Assembly (NCBI GenBank): GCA_963715745.1
Contig: OY970271.1
Coordinates: forward strand, 3,534,001 to 3,598,000
Direction: 5' to 3'
From: CAWGJF01 sp963715745
Lineage (GTDB): Bacteria; Bacteroidota; Ignavibacteria; Ignavibacteriales; Ignavibacteriaceae
Length of the DNA stretch: 64,000 nucleotides
Under the pieces are notes generated by a model, which saw only the letters and a program-made list of their open reading frames with translations, had not been told where the DNA came from and did not search any database. The position numbers and the translations under genes are program-made. Below are positions 45,907 to 54,520 of the stretch, in pieces. How positions within the stretch are numbered: the stretch's first letter is position 1; each line of letters starts with the position of its first letter.

Positions 45907-46932
45907 TTATGGAAAACGTTTCACAATTAATGGACCTACAACCTTTGTCACAATTTGAGGTGTCATCCTCCAGACTTTTTCGAACATTTGCCTCTTTGAG
46001 CTTCTTTTAACATTATATTCTGTCTTTAGTATAGTTTCAGGATAGTACTGGTAATAATAATTATACTGAGTTCCTCCCCAACCCTGCCTGAATTTATCTG
46101 CTTTGCCAGATTTTGGTAACCTTCCAGAATGACAAATGTTTTTACCTTCCAAAGAATATTTTTTCATAATTTCCCAGTACAATGAATATATCAAATTAAA
46201 CTCTAAAGATTCTGGAGCACTCGTACAGGAGAACGGGAATGAGATAGTGTCTTTAAATTCTTTAACCATAGTTGCTGCAACTATTTTTCCATTGTATCTC
46301 AACAAGGTTATCAAATACATTCCTGATTCAACGAGATCACGAATCCAGCTTTTACTCGAACATGGAACTCCTTTACGCTGATGATGCTTAAAGAGAAAGT
46401 CATAAAACTCGTTAATTTTTTTTGAATTAAATTCAACTTCATATTTGAAGTTTTTTCCTTCTTGTACTTTTTGTCTATTAAATTCTGAAATTTCATTCCA
46501 TACTTTATTAAAATCAGTACTTAACTGTAATTCTTTGTTACAATAGTTTTCATCTGTAGTTAATGGACCATCAACTTTGTGCTTATATTGTTTTAATGTA
46601 ATATTTGAATTATCTTGTTTACCAGCAAGTTCAATCGCCTTATCCAAAAGTAACTTTTCTGATTCAGCATCGGTTGAAACAATTCCTCCCGCGACAGCAA
46701 AAGGAACGGACATAAAAAGATTCTTTTTGTGAGACCTCTTTAAATTATAAAGAGGCAAAATTCCTCTAATCTCATTTCCTTTAAAGGCAACAATAGGATA
46801 AAAATCTATATTGTAATGTTTCTTAAGAATGTCAAACCACTTATAACTTTGCCACGCTATTGCCTTTGGTTGCTCATTTATAAATGATTCCCAGGCTTCT
46901 CTTTTACTTTCATCAACAATTTCTATTTTCAT
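45907..46932 (-). CDS. FemAB-like acyl/aminoacyl transferase (GNAT fold)
   Basis: This 341-aa protein belongs to the FemAB/BioF2-like group: two GNAT-like domains with AIAWQSYKWFDIL near the N-terminus and ICHSGRLPKSGKADKFRQGWG near the C-terminus. The family often sits in exopolysaccharide loci and is thought to acylate or aminoacylate a glycan or its precursor. It begins at a normal ATG (MKIEIVDESK) whose position aligns with the proposed ATT start of the paralogue at 54382. It lies 9 bp after the CapK-like gene. Confidence 0.83.
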   Translation of the reverse strand: MKIEIVDESKREAWESFINEQPKAIAWQSYKWFDILKKHYNIDFYPIVAFKGNEIRGILPLYNLKRSHKKNLFMSVPFAVAGGIVSTDAESEKLLLDKAIELAGKQDNSNITLKQYKHKVDGPLTTDENYCNKELQLSTDFNKVWNEISEFNRQKVQEGKNFKYEVEFNSKKINEFYDFLFKHHQRKGVPCSSKSWIRDLVESGMYLITLLRYNGKIVAATMVKEFKDTISFPFSCTSAPESLEFNLIYSLYWEIMKKYSLEGKNICHSGRLPKSGKADKFRQGWGGTQYNYYYQYYPETILKTEYNVKRSSKRQMFEKVWRMTPQIVTKVVGPLIVKRFP

Positions 46933-46941
46933 AATTTAGCC

Positions 46942-48348
46942 TTAAGTTGTTCTACTTAAATCATTAATTATCATCTTATACTTACCTGATTTTGTTGGTT
47001 CAATCTTATCTACATAATTAATTATCAGTTTATTCTCGCTTGAAAACTGGCTGTAAAATTTCTTTTTGATTAACTCGTTTGTTTCCTCATTAAAGTTTTT
47101 TCCTTTTTCGATCTTCATCTCAATATCCATATTCTTCAAATAGTGAATCTGGAAACGGTTAATTCTTGATGCTAGTTTTCCTTCCATAAAAAATCTGCAC
47201 CAAACATTTGGAGCAATCAATTTTCCATCTTTATCAAAAATAACTTCGCCGGTTCTGCCCAAGAGATTATTAATGACTTTAAGATGTCGTCCACATTTAC
47301 ACTTTTGCTCTTCAACTTCACCGATATCCCCAGTTTCAAACTTGATGAAAGGCATCGGACCTTTTACTAATGAAGTACAAAGAATTTCTTTTCCCGATTC
47401 GAATTCATCCTCTTTATTTTCAACATAAAGTGATTCCTGGTTAATGTGCATAGAACCTTCCGGACATTTAGATGCAATATGACCAACTTCCCTTGTCCCG
47501 TAAATATTTGTTACTTTACATTTAAAGGCAGTTTCTATTCTTTTTTCTTCAAAATCATATAAAGGCGCAGCCCAAGTAATTGCCACGTTTGGAGCGGCAT
47601 TCCCTATTTCCAGTTTATTATCTATCATAAATTGAGCTAATTCAGAAATTGCAGAAGTAAATCCCCACAATATTTTAGGTTTAAATTTTATTATTCTTTC
47701 AAAAGACCTGGCATGATCTTCCATTATCAAATTCACACCTGGCAATAATAACTGGCTCCATATATATCTTCTGAGTGATGCAATAAGATTTTTACTTAGT
47801 TCTTCTCTCGATGCCCTTAAAAATCTTACTTCTTTACTTCCCGGATCGGCTCCAAACCATGTTTTTAATCTAAGTTCATTTGCCCAGTTCAAACCAGTTT
47901 GTGTTCCGTCTTCGTAGAATACGGTAGGTGCACCAGTGGAACCACTTGAAGTATTCATAATTAGTTTATGTTTACTAAATAATGATAATCCCCTTGGTTT
48001 ACCCGGTGCATCTTTATCAGGATTTATTTTTTTGAGAGATTCAAGAAAACGAATGTCCAGCATATCAATATGATAATCGATTATTTCCTGTCTTTTAAGC
48101 GAAGGTATTTTATTAAAATCATCAAAGTTTTTAATGTCACCAGGATTCATTCCCAGATCATCGAATCGTTTCTTGTAGAATGGAACATATTCGTATGAAT
48201 AAGCAAGAATATTCTGAAGTTTTTTAAACTGTAACGACAACAATTCATCCTGTGAATACCACTGAGTTTTCATTAAACTTCTGTACGTAGAAGAAATATT
48301 TTTTCTATTAAGCAGAAAATTTGAGATAAAGAAAAGTTGTTTCGTCAT
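46942..48348 (-). CDS. CapK/PaaK-like adenylate-forming enzyme
   Basis: This 468-aa member of the phenylacetate-CoA ligase-like branch of adenylate-forming enzymes has the phosphate loop NTSSGSTGAPTVFYED, the core motif NIYGTREVGHIASKCPEG and the GDIGEV segment. A CKCGRHLKVI segment (Cys-rich) near residue 355 is common in CapK proteins and may bind metal. CapK proteins occur in capsule and exopolysaccharide loci and are thought to activate a carboxylic acid for attachment to a glycan. The next gene, FemAB-like, could be the transfer partner. This is inference from order and family. Confidence 0.83.
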   Translation of the reverse strand: MTKQLFFISNFLLNRKNISSTYRSLMKTQWYSQDELLSLQFKKLQNILAYSYEYVPFYKKRFDDLGMNPGDIKNFDDFNKIPSLKRQEIIDYHIDMLDIRFLESLKKINPDKDAPGKPRGLSLFSKHKLIMNTSSGSTGAPTVFYEDGTQTGLNWANELRLKTWFGADPGSKEVRFLRASREELSKNLIASLRRYIWSQLLLPGVNLIMEDHARSFERIIKFKPKILWGFTSAISELAQFMIDNKLEIGNAAPNVAITWAAPLYDFEEKRIETAFKCKVTNIYGTREVGHIASKCPEGSMHINQESLYVENKEDEFESGKEILCTSLVKGPMPFIKFETGDIGEVEEQKCKCGRHLKVINNLLGRTGEVIFDKDGKLIAPNVWCRFFMEGKLASRINRFQIHYLKNMDIEMKIEKGKNFNEETNELIKKKFYSQFSSENKLIINYVDKIEPTKSGKYKMIINDLSRTT

Positions 48349-48448
48349 TATTTATTTAATTTCTCTATAAAGTAATTTTTGTCAGATCACAGGTTAAATG
48401 GTTTGGGAATATTTTAATTGATTGTAATCTAAGTTGAAAATTAAATTT

Positions 48449-49102
48449 TCAAAGTTGGTTAGAATAAATGCGGTGATAAGTGTATTTTTTGTTATTGAAC
48501 ATTCGTTTAAAACTTACCTTTACAAATATCTCGAAGCCAACTTTTTTTGATAACTCAATATTTGACCAATTATCCCACATTGTACCGCCGTATAAAACCC
48601 TATAACCTCTGTTTTTAAGTTCGTTAAACATTTTATATCGAAGAATAGAACCCAATCCCTGTTTTCTGTAATCTTTTGAAACTGTAATTTGCTCAGACCA
48701 AGCCTGATCTTTTCTGAACTTTTTATTCAGTTCCAAAAGAGGCATATAGGCTTCATTGAAAGAAACCAAATTAAATCCAGCTACCCTATCTTTATCATGA
48801 GCTACAACACACAATCCTCCATGCTTCAGTATAAATTTTATTTTATCAACTAACCATTCTTCCATTGCTAAGATTTGTTTAACAACATTTTCGTTTATGT
48901 TCTGACTCTCATAAAATTTATATTCAAACAAAGGATTAGTTTTTTCAATCGGGACATAGTTTCGTAAATCCTTTTTGTAAATCAGATAATCTTTCCTTTT
49001 ATATATTTTTTCAAAAGGATATGTAATCATCTTTTTTACTGCAATAAAAAAGCCGTAATCAATAAGATTTCTTTTAAATTTCCTAACTAAAATGTTTAAC
49101 AT
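48449..49102 (-). CDS. GNAT family N-acetyltransferase
   Basis: This 217-aa protein has a GNAT domain in its second half. The acetyl-CoA site is SKDYRKQGLGSILRYKMF, and the YGGTMWDNWSNIELSKKVGFE closing pattern follows. The N-terminal ~60 residues are basic and may associate with the membrane or another protein. In this locus it probably acetylates an amino sugar or its precursor. Confidence 0.8.
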   Translation of the reverse strand: MLNILVRKFKRNLIDYGFFIAVKKMITYPFEKIYKRKDYLIYKKDLRNYVPIEKTNPLFEYKFYESQNINENVVKQILAMEEWLVDKIKFILKHGGLCVVAHDKDRVAGFNLVSFNEAYMPLLELNKKFRKDQAWSEQITVSKDYRKQGLGSILRYKMFNELKNRGYRVLYGGTMWDNWSNIELSKKVGFEIFVKVSFKRMFNNKKYTYHRIYSNQL

Positions 49103-49114
49103 ACAAATATGTAA

Positions 49115-50581
49115 TTATCGTTCTCTTTCAATATGACCTTTCCAGTTCGGATGAGGTTCAAAATTCAAGTTTCTGTAATTCTCATATGATTTTAAATCAT
49201 ATTCCTTATCACCATCAGTTATTTTAATATCATCAACACTACCATAGATGAGAGGCAGCGAGGAGTTAGCAGTCTTTAAAGTATTGTTAATTAAAGGAAT
49301 TTTCTTGTAGTCAAAACCCATAAGCGCAGCTGCAACTGTATCAATAGCAAGAGCATTATAACCGGACATTAACACTCCAAGATAAACTGGATCACAATTT
49401 ACGGGCCCTGTCTTTTCACCAGCTATAATTCCATCAACAACATGAAAATGATTTCTTTGCGGAGTATCCTGAATCTTACCGTTCTTATCGGCATAAAATA
49501 CTATCCTGTTTACATCCTGGAGTGTACGCCATAAAGTATCATTACCATACCACATTGCTTCGTACACGTCATCCTTAAATGGAATAATGTAATGAGTATT
49601 CCAAAGTATTTTTTTTGTTAATGCAAAAAAGAATTTAACAGGAACAAATGACCTTGAGTGAATGTTATCGTTTAATTTTAGAACAATTCGTTTTCTTAAT
49701 GAAGGATTAATATACTGATCTCCACCTTCCGAAGGTGAGCCGGCAATAAAATGCGGCATAGTATCCTTTAGAGCCGGAATACCAAAATAATTTTTTTGCG
49801 CAATAGTAATTGCTGTCCTTCTGTGAGTTTTAAATTTTGCGATCCCAATTATTGCATCGGCTTGAAGGAAAGAATTTGGGATTAAATATTCGTGTTTACC
49901 ATTGGAATGATGCTTATACATTTCTTTATGATTACAGTAAACAATACGAAGTTTTTTAGGATCGATATCTTTGAAAGCACTTTTATCTCCTAAGTTTACC
50001 CAGGTATATCCAAGCGGATCTTTTTCGATTCTTTGTCTGCCCCATTTTCCATACATATAAGTTCTTACGCCTTGTACGATTCTAAGGTCAAACCAATCAA
50101 TACTAACTCCGGGATTATTTTCACGAACCCATTCCAGCATAGGATTAATCTGAGCATTTTCAAAAGCTTCTTTGAATCTGCCAAACAAAACTTGTGAATC
50201 ACCAATTATTATTTTTCCCGACCCATTTAGTGCTTTAATAATATAATCCAGAACTGGGCGCATAACTGAAGCATGTATTATTATTGAAAATAGATCCTTT
50301 CCATCCATGTGATAATGTCTTACTGTATTCGGTTTGAGAAATAACTTCATCCCTGGTTTGACTATATCCTTAAATGGATTCCATTCCGGAGTATTAAAAT
50401 TTTCTTTGTCTAATCCTGATTTATGCAAAATTTGTCTAACGTGATCGTAGATCTTATTGTCAGGATCTAACTCAGTTCCTTGATATTCAGGATATTTAAT
50501 AGGAGGATTAAATGGTACTTTTGTTGGATATTTTTTTGATTCAAAAAATTCTACTGTAACTGCATTATTGTTTATGGTCAT
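49115..50581 (-). CDS. DUF362 domain protein
   Basis: This 488-aa protein is recognisable as DUF362 from GMKLFLKPNTVRHYH, IIGIAKFKTHRRTAITIAQKNYFGI and the later YNALAIDTVAAALMGFDY. No signal peptide or Cys cluster of ferredoxin type is present, unlike many DUF362 proteins. The biochemical role of the family is unknown. DUF362 genes recur in polysaccharide loci. It lies 12 bp before the GNAT gene in the same direction, so the two are cotranscribed. Confidence 0.78.
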   Translation of the reverse strand: MTINNNAVTVEFFESKKYPTKVPFNPPIKYPEYQGTELDPDNKIYDHVRQILHKSGLDKENFNTPEWNPFKDIVKPGMKLFLKPNTVRHYHMDGKDLFSIIIHASVMRPVLDYIIKALNGSGKIIIGDSQVLFGRFKEAFENAQINPMLEWVRENNPGVSIDWFDLRIVQGVRTYMYGKWGRQRIEKDPLGYTWVNLGDKSAFKDIDPKKLRIVYCNHKEMYKHHSNGKHEYLIPNSFLQADAIIGIAKFKTHRRTAITIAQKNYFGIPALKDTMPHFIAGSPSEGGDQYINPSLRKRIVLKLNDNIHSRSFVPVKFFFALTKKILWNTHYIIPFKDDVYEAMWYGNDTLWRTLQDVNRIVFYADKNGKIQDTPQRNHFHVVDGIIAGEKTGPVNCDPVYLGVLMSGYNALAIDTVAAALMGFDYKKIPLINNTLKTANSSLPLIYGSVDDIKITDGDKEYDLKSYENYRNLNFEPHPNWKGHIERER

Positions 50582-50734
50582 TTAATAGCTTTCTTTTATA
50601 TAAATAATTTTTTAAAAACTTTGATTGATAATAACAAAACTTGCTTGATAATAATTCCATCCAAAATTAATATTAAATTTAATTAAAAATGAAAGGTGAT
50701 TGATAATAAATTATTGTTAAATATTTTTCACAAA

Positions 50735-51672
50735 TCAATGAATCTTGTTAGAAACATATTCAGCAATTTCATGTGGTAATGCATTCCAATATTTTCCTTC
50801 ATATTTACTTTTAACATACTTTAGAAAATCCACGTAGTACATAACCGGAAATTCTTCTAGTGCTGAAAGATTATTAAAATTTAAATAGTCAGGATGTACA
50901 ATAACCAAAGCCATTCCACCATTTTCAACAATCCAATCCAGTTTTTTTTTCCAGAGGGCCGGTGAATCTTCCTGCATTAATATAAATAATGTGAAATCCT
51001 GATCCAGAGTATAAGGAATTTCTACGTAACCAGGCCTTCCGTTTTTGCCATTTACCCAAAACGGGAAAATAGTACTAACACCATCTGCTTGTGGTTGGAA
51101 AGGATCAGTATCAAAAGTTGATAAGTCATATTTTATACTTAATTCACCAATCCATTCTAAATTATGATGCACTGCTGGTGCCCTGAATCCAACTGCTCCC
51201 CAATCTTTAATATATTCATTAATTTTAATTGCCCTTTTATCAAAAATCTTTTTGCTACTAAATAATTTTCCATCATGTTTAAGCCATGAATACCATATTC
51301 AAATTTCCATTGCCGGATTTTATCTAGTAAATGATTTTCAATTTTATAATCTCTTTCGGGAACAAAATAAAATGATGAAACAAATTCTAATTCTTTCTCC
51401 AATTGCATTAATTTTTCCACTCTGTTATATCCTTTTTTATGCTCAACATCATGTGTAAGCACAAGTGCAAATTTCTTTCCATCTTTCCAACCATTCCAAT
51501 TGTCGGGCTTCTTCTCACTACCAGGAAGAATTGGCCAGATATTTTTGTATAGATTCCTTTGAACAAACACATGTTTTGTCCTAATATATAATTGAACTTT
51601 CCTGGGAATTAATGGTTTTAAGAGATAATATATGGTTCTTAAAAACCTTCCCAAGTAAAATTTTATACTCAT
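50735..51672 (-). pseudogene. NodB-like polysaccharide deacetylase, split by a 1-nt frameshift
   Basis: Two overlapping frames together make one deacetylase-like protein of about 312 residues. The first (from 51672) reads normally to FEYGIHGLN, then drifts into nonsense and stops at 51157. Moving one base at about 51273-51278 restores HDGKLFSSKKIFDKRAIK and runs on through AVHHNLEWIGEL to the stop at 50735. The motif LTHDVEHKKGYNRV and the FDTDPFQPQADGV segment place it in a NodB-like group seen in exopolysaccharide loci. A missing C within the CAT of the HDG codon run would explain the break. It may be a true loss of function or a sequencing error. Confidence 0.8.
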
Positions 51673-51900
51673 TATTGCAAAAATGATAAACTATAATTTA
51701 TTTTAACTTCAGATGACTTTCTTATTTTGTTGCTATACATTTCAAATGGCTTTTTTAATCTCTTTACCTAAAATTGGCTAGATATTTTATTTTTTGTCTA
51801 ATTTTCTGAATAAAAATTCTTTAGCAATCTTGGTATGAATTGTTCTATAAGACAAGATAATTTCTTCACAATTAGTATTTAAAACTAATTATATAGAACT

Positions 51901-51933
51901 TAAAAGTAGCGAGGATTCTTGAAAAATCCCCGC
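51901..51933 (-). terminator. Possible terminator after the lipoprotein gene
   Basis: On the minus strand a 9-bp stem with one G-U pair (51925-51933 with 51909-51917) and a 7-nt loop lies just after the lipoprotein gene. The U-run is short (TACTTTTA), so the call is tentative. Confidence 0.45.
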
Positions 51934-51964
51934 CAAAAACAATTTTTATTAATGAATCGCATAT

Positions 51965-53097
51965 TTAACGTATCTTGCCTATCCAGCTGAAGCGTTTGCT
52001 CATATCTGGAACTGGTTGACTATTTTCATATGGAAAGGCCCAAGCGTGTTTTACAATCGTTTGTCCTAATCCACATTTGATCGGATATTCAAATCCAGCA
52101 ATATTAAATAAAACACTACAGGAATCGGTTTCAGAACTATATGCTAAAATTAGAACTGTATCCCCGCATCCAGGTTCATACCCTTCTCCATTTGCTGTTG
52201 CAAGAGAAATAATATTTTCCCTTAACATAGGGTCATCTCCCAATACCTGGGATCATTAGGATCATTTAAATTTGACAAAAAACCAAATTGATTCAAAAGG
52301 GTCGAAATTGCAGCTTGTATTGTCATTTTGTCCCAATTAGGTTCTTTATTATTAATAATCCAATTGACTAAGTCTAAATTATCATTATTCTCAATGAATG
52401 AAATACATTCAGGAATCTCATCTGAGTATGAAGATATATATTTTATGTCTCTACGTTCACCACTACTAAGAAATCGCGAGTTATCTATGTTCCAACTTTG
52501 GTAAACTCCTAGGTTATTAAAATCTGTTTCTACAATATAATCGGAGCCAGACGGCATCCATGTAGGTATCATAACATCTGAAGCAGGTAAGATTGGTTCA
52601 AGAACTGGTTCACCAGATGAAGTGATTCCCTCAGCTTTGGCATGAATTGCTAAATAAACATTATCATAATAATATGGAATATCTATCATATACTCTACTG
52701 ATGTTACATGATCATGAGTTTCCTTGTACGGAAAATGACTTAACAGAGGTTGCAAAGTCCATGTTCTTGGGAAAAAGAAAGGATGAATTACTGCTGCAAC
52801 TTGTGTTTTAGTTATTGTCCAACCAGGTTCAGTTATTGAATATGTTACTTTCAATTTATGTGTGTTTTCGATATAATCTACACATACATCTCCAACTACC
52901 AAATTTCTACCTGCAACCAATTGAATGCAGGTATTTGCACTTGGGCTATTCAGATTAATTTCGGTCACTGTTATTTTTTCAAGTGTTTGGTTTTGACCAG
53001 AATTTGTATTAGGGGAAACAATCTCATCATTTTTCTGACATGCATTGAAAACCAGGAAAAGAAACAAAGGAATTAAACTGGTTTTCGTCTTTCTCAT
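51965..53097 (-). pseudogene. Lipobox protein of unknown function, split by a 1-nt frameshift
   Basis: The start was set at the ATG at 53097, with GAGGG upstream; it opens a lipoprotein signal (FLVFNAC, +1 Cys at about residue 19). The body of ~290 residues has no recognised domain. It reads to DPNDPRYWEM and then hits a stop at 52222. One base moved at about 52236 restores DDPMLRENIISLATANGEG and continues to FSWIGKIR at 51965. The combined product would be about 377 residues, lipid-anchored and exported. A single missing base in the DNA or the assembly explains the split. Confidence 0.65.
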
Positions 53098-53341
53098 AAA
53101 ATTTGCCCTCACTTTTATGATTATAATTATTGGATTGCTGCACTTAATCAATTTTAAAGCCAACATACATTTTGAATTCTTTAAAAATTATAAGTTTATA
53201 ATAAAATCAAATCTAATTATGAGACACAGTAAAAACTATCGTAAATATTTGCAACACAGATTTATTAGGTGAATTACCCCAAATGGAAGGCTTAGAAATA
53301 ACAAATATGGATCAGAGTATTATTATATAATTATCTACCAA

Positions 53342-54382
53342 TTAACCAATATGTTTGTAAAGTTTGTTGCCAATAATTTTTAACATAAAAATTGGCAAAT
53401 GATTGAAAATTGTGGTATGAACCCCTTGGGTAAGCGGAGAAACCGGAAGATAGTTTTTTTTCTTCAGATCATATTGAGTTGTATAAATAGATAATTCTTC
53501 CGCATTCCACCCAAGTTTAAATCGTCTTAATCCTTCATGTTCTAAATCTGTTTCACCAAAATCAAACTCTTCGTATCCTTCATTTCTATATTTCTTAATA
53601 GCTTCCCACATAACATAATGATTACCTCTGTACTTTAGATACTGAGAGTAAGAAGCTCCATATTTATATAATAGTTTTTTACCAAACTTAAGATAGATTG
53701 CACCCGAGATATAATTATTATCTCTAATAGCAAACAGAATATCGCCATATCCGTTACTAATTATTATATCGAGAAAGTTTTGAAAAAATGAAAATGGTTG
53801 TGGGGGTAGACCATGCTTCTTTCTGGTTTCACACATCATATCATAAAAATTCTTAATACCATTTTCATCATTCTGAATTTTTAATACTAATTTTTCTTTT
53901 TCAGCTTTTTTAAGATTGCGTTTTGTATTTTCAGAACAGGAATTTAATAAATCCGATTCACTCTTATCGAGTTTCAAGACATACCGCAAATCTCTCCTAT
54001 ACTGTTCTGTTTCGGATGGGTATAAATTCTTTGATGTACGAAACTTTATATAATTTATACTTTTTCCTTCTAAGGTTTTAATAATTTCTTTAGAGAGTAT
54101 TTGAGATAGATTTTTATTTTTAAACAAGGGTTCACAAAAATCGCTGAAAGGTAAAGATATAGTACGGTTACCTGTAATCCAACTTTTAACCTCCATCATC
54201 GGGACAACCGCGTTTAATTCCCCATTTTCGAACAAAGTATAATAAGTTGGTTTAAATTTATATGATTCTACTAGAAGTCTTGCCCATTCTTTAGTATGAA
54301 AAAAAGAATAATCATCAAAATTTAAAATTAATTTATTCCAATCTTTTTCTTGAAGAGGATTAAGTATTTTTATTTCTATAAT
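53342..54382 (-). CDS. FemAB-like acyl/aminoacyl transferase (GNAT fold), probable ATT start
   Basis: The frame encodes about 346 residues. A start at the internal TTG (54235) would delete the conserved first domain strand and FFHTKEWARLL. Upstream the frame is open to a TAA at about 54401 with no ATG, GTG or TTG. AGGGA (54394-54390) lies seven bases before ATT at 54382, and the predicted start IIEIKILNPLQEKDW aligns with MKIEIVDESKREAW of the paralogue at 46932. The family's C-terminal FDFGETDLEHEGLRRFKLGW is intact. It likely transfers an acyl or aminoacyl group to the polysaccharide or its precursor. Confidence 0.78.
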   Translation of the reverse strand: MIEIKILNPLQEKDWNKLILNFDDYSFFHTKEWARLLVESYKFKPTYYTLFENGELNAVVPMMEVKSWITGNRTISLPFSDFCEPLFKNKNLSQILSKEIIKTLEGKSINYIKFRTSKNLYPSETEQYRRDLRYVLKLDKSESDLLNSCSENTKRNLKKAEKEKLVLKIQNDENGIKNFYDMMCETRKKHGLPPQPFSFFQNFLDIIISNGYGDILFAIRDNNYISGAIYLKFGKKLLYKYGASYSQYLKYRGNHYVMWEAIKKYRNEGYEEFDFGETDLEHEGLRRFKLGWNAEELSIYTTQYDLKKKNYLPVSPLTQGVHTTIFNHLPIFMLKIIGNKLYKHIG

Positions 54383-54520
54383 ATCAGATTCCCTATCGAG
54401 TTAATTTTTGAAATTATTTAGTTACCATAAAAGTAACACGGATACAATACCATATCATAATTTTATTCAACATAACAAAATAATTTGTATCTAACTATTG
54501 GATCTAAAAAATGAAAAAAT

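Noticed and set aside
50735..51172. Independent 145-codon gene
   Set aside because: It is the in-frame continuation of the NodB-like gene after a one-base shift; the joined protein is continuous and the frame extends upstream of its ATG.
51965..52243. Independent 92-codon gene
   Set aside because: It starts at a TTG within the end of the upstream frame and continues the same protein after a one-base shift.
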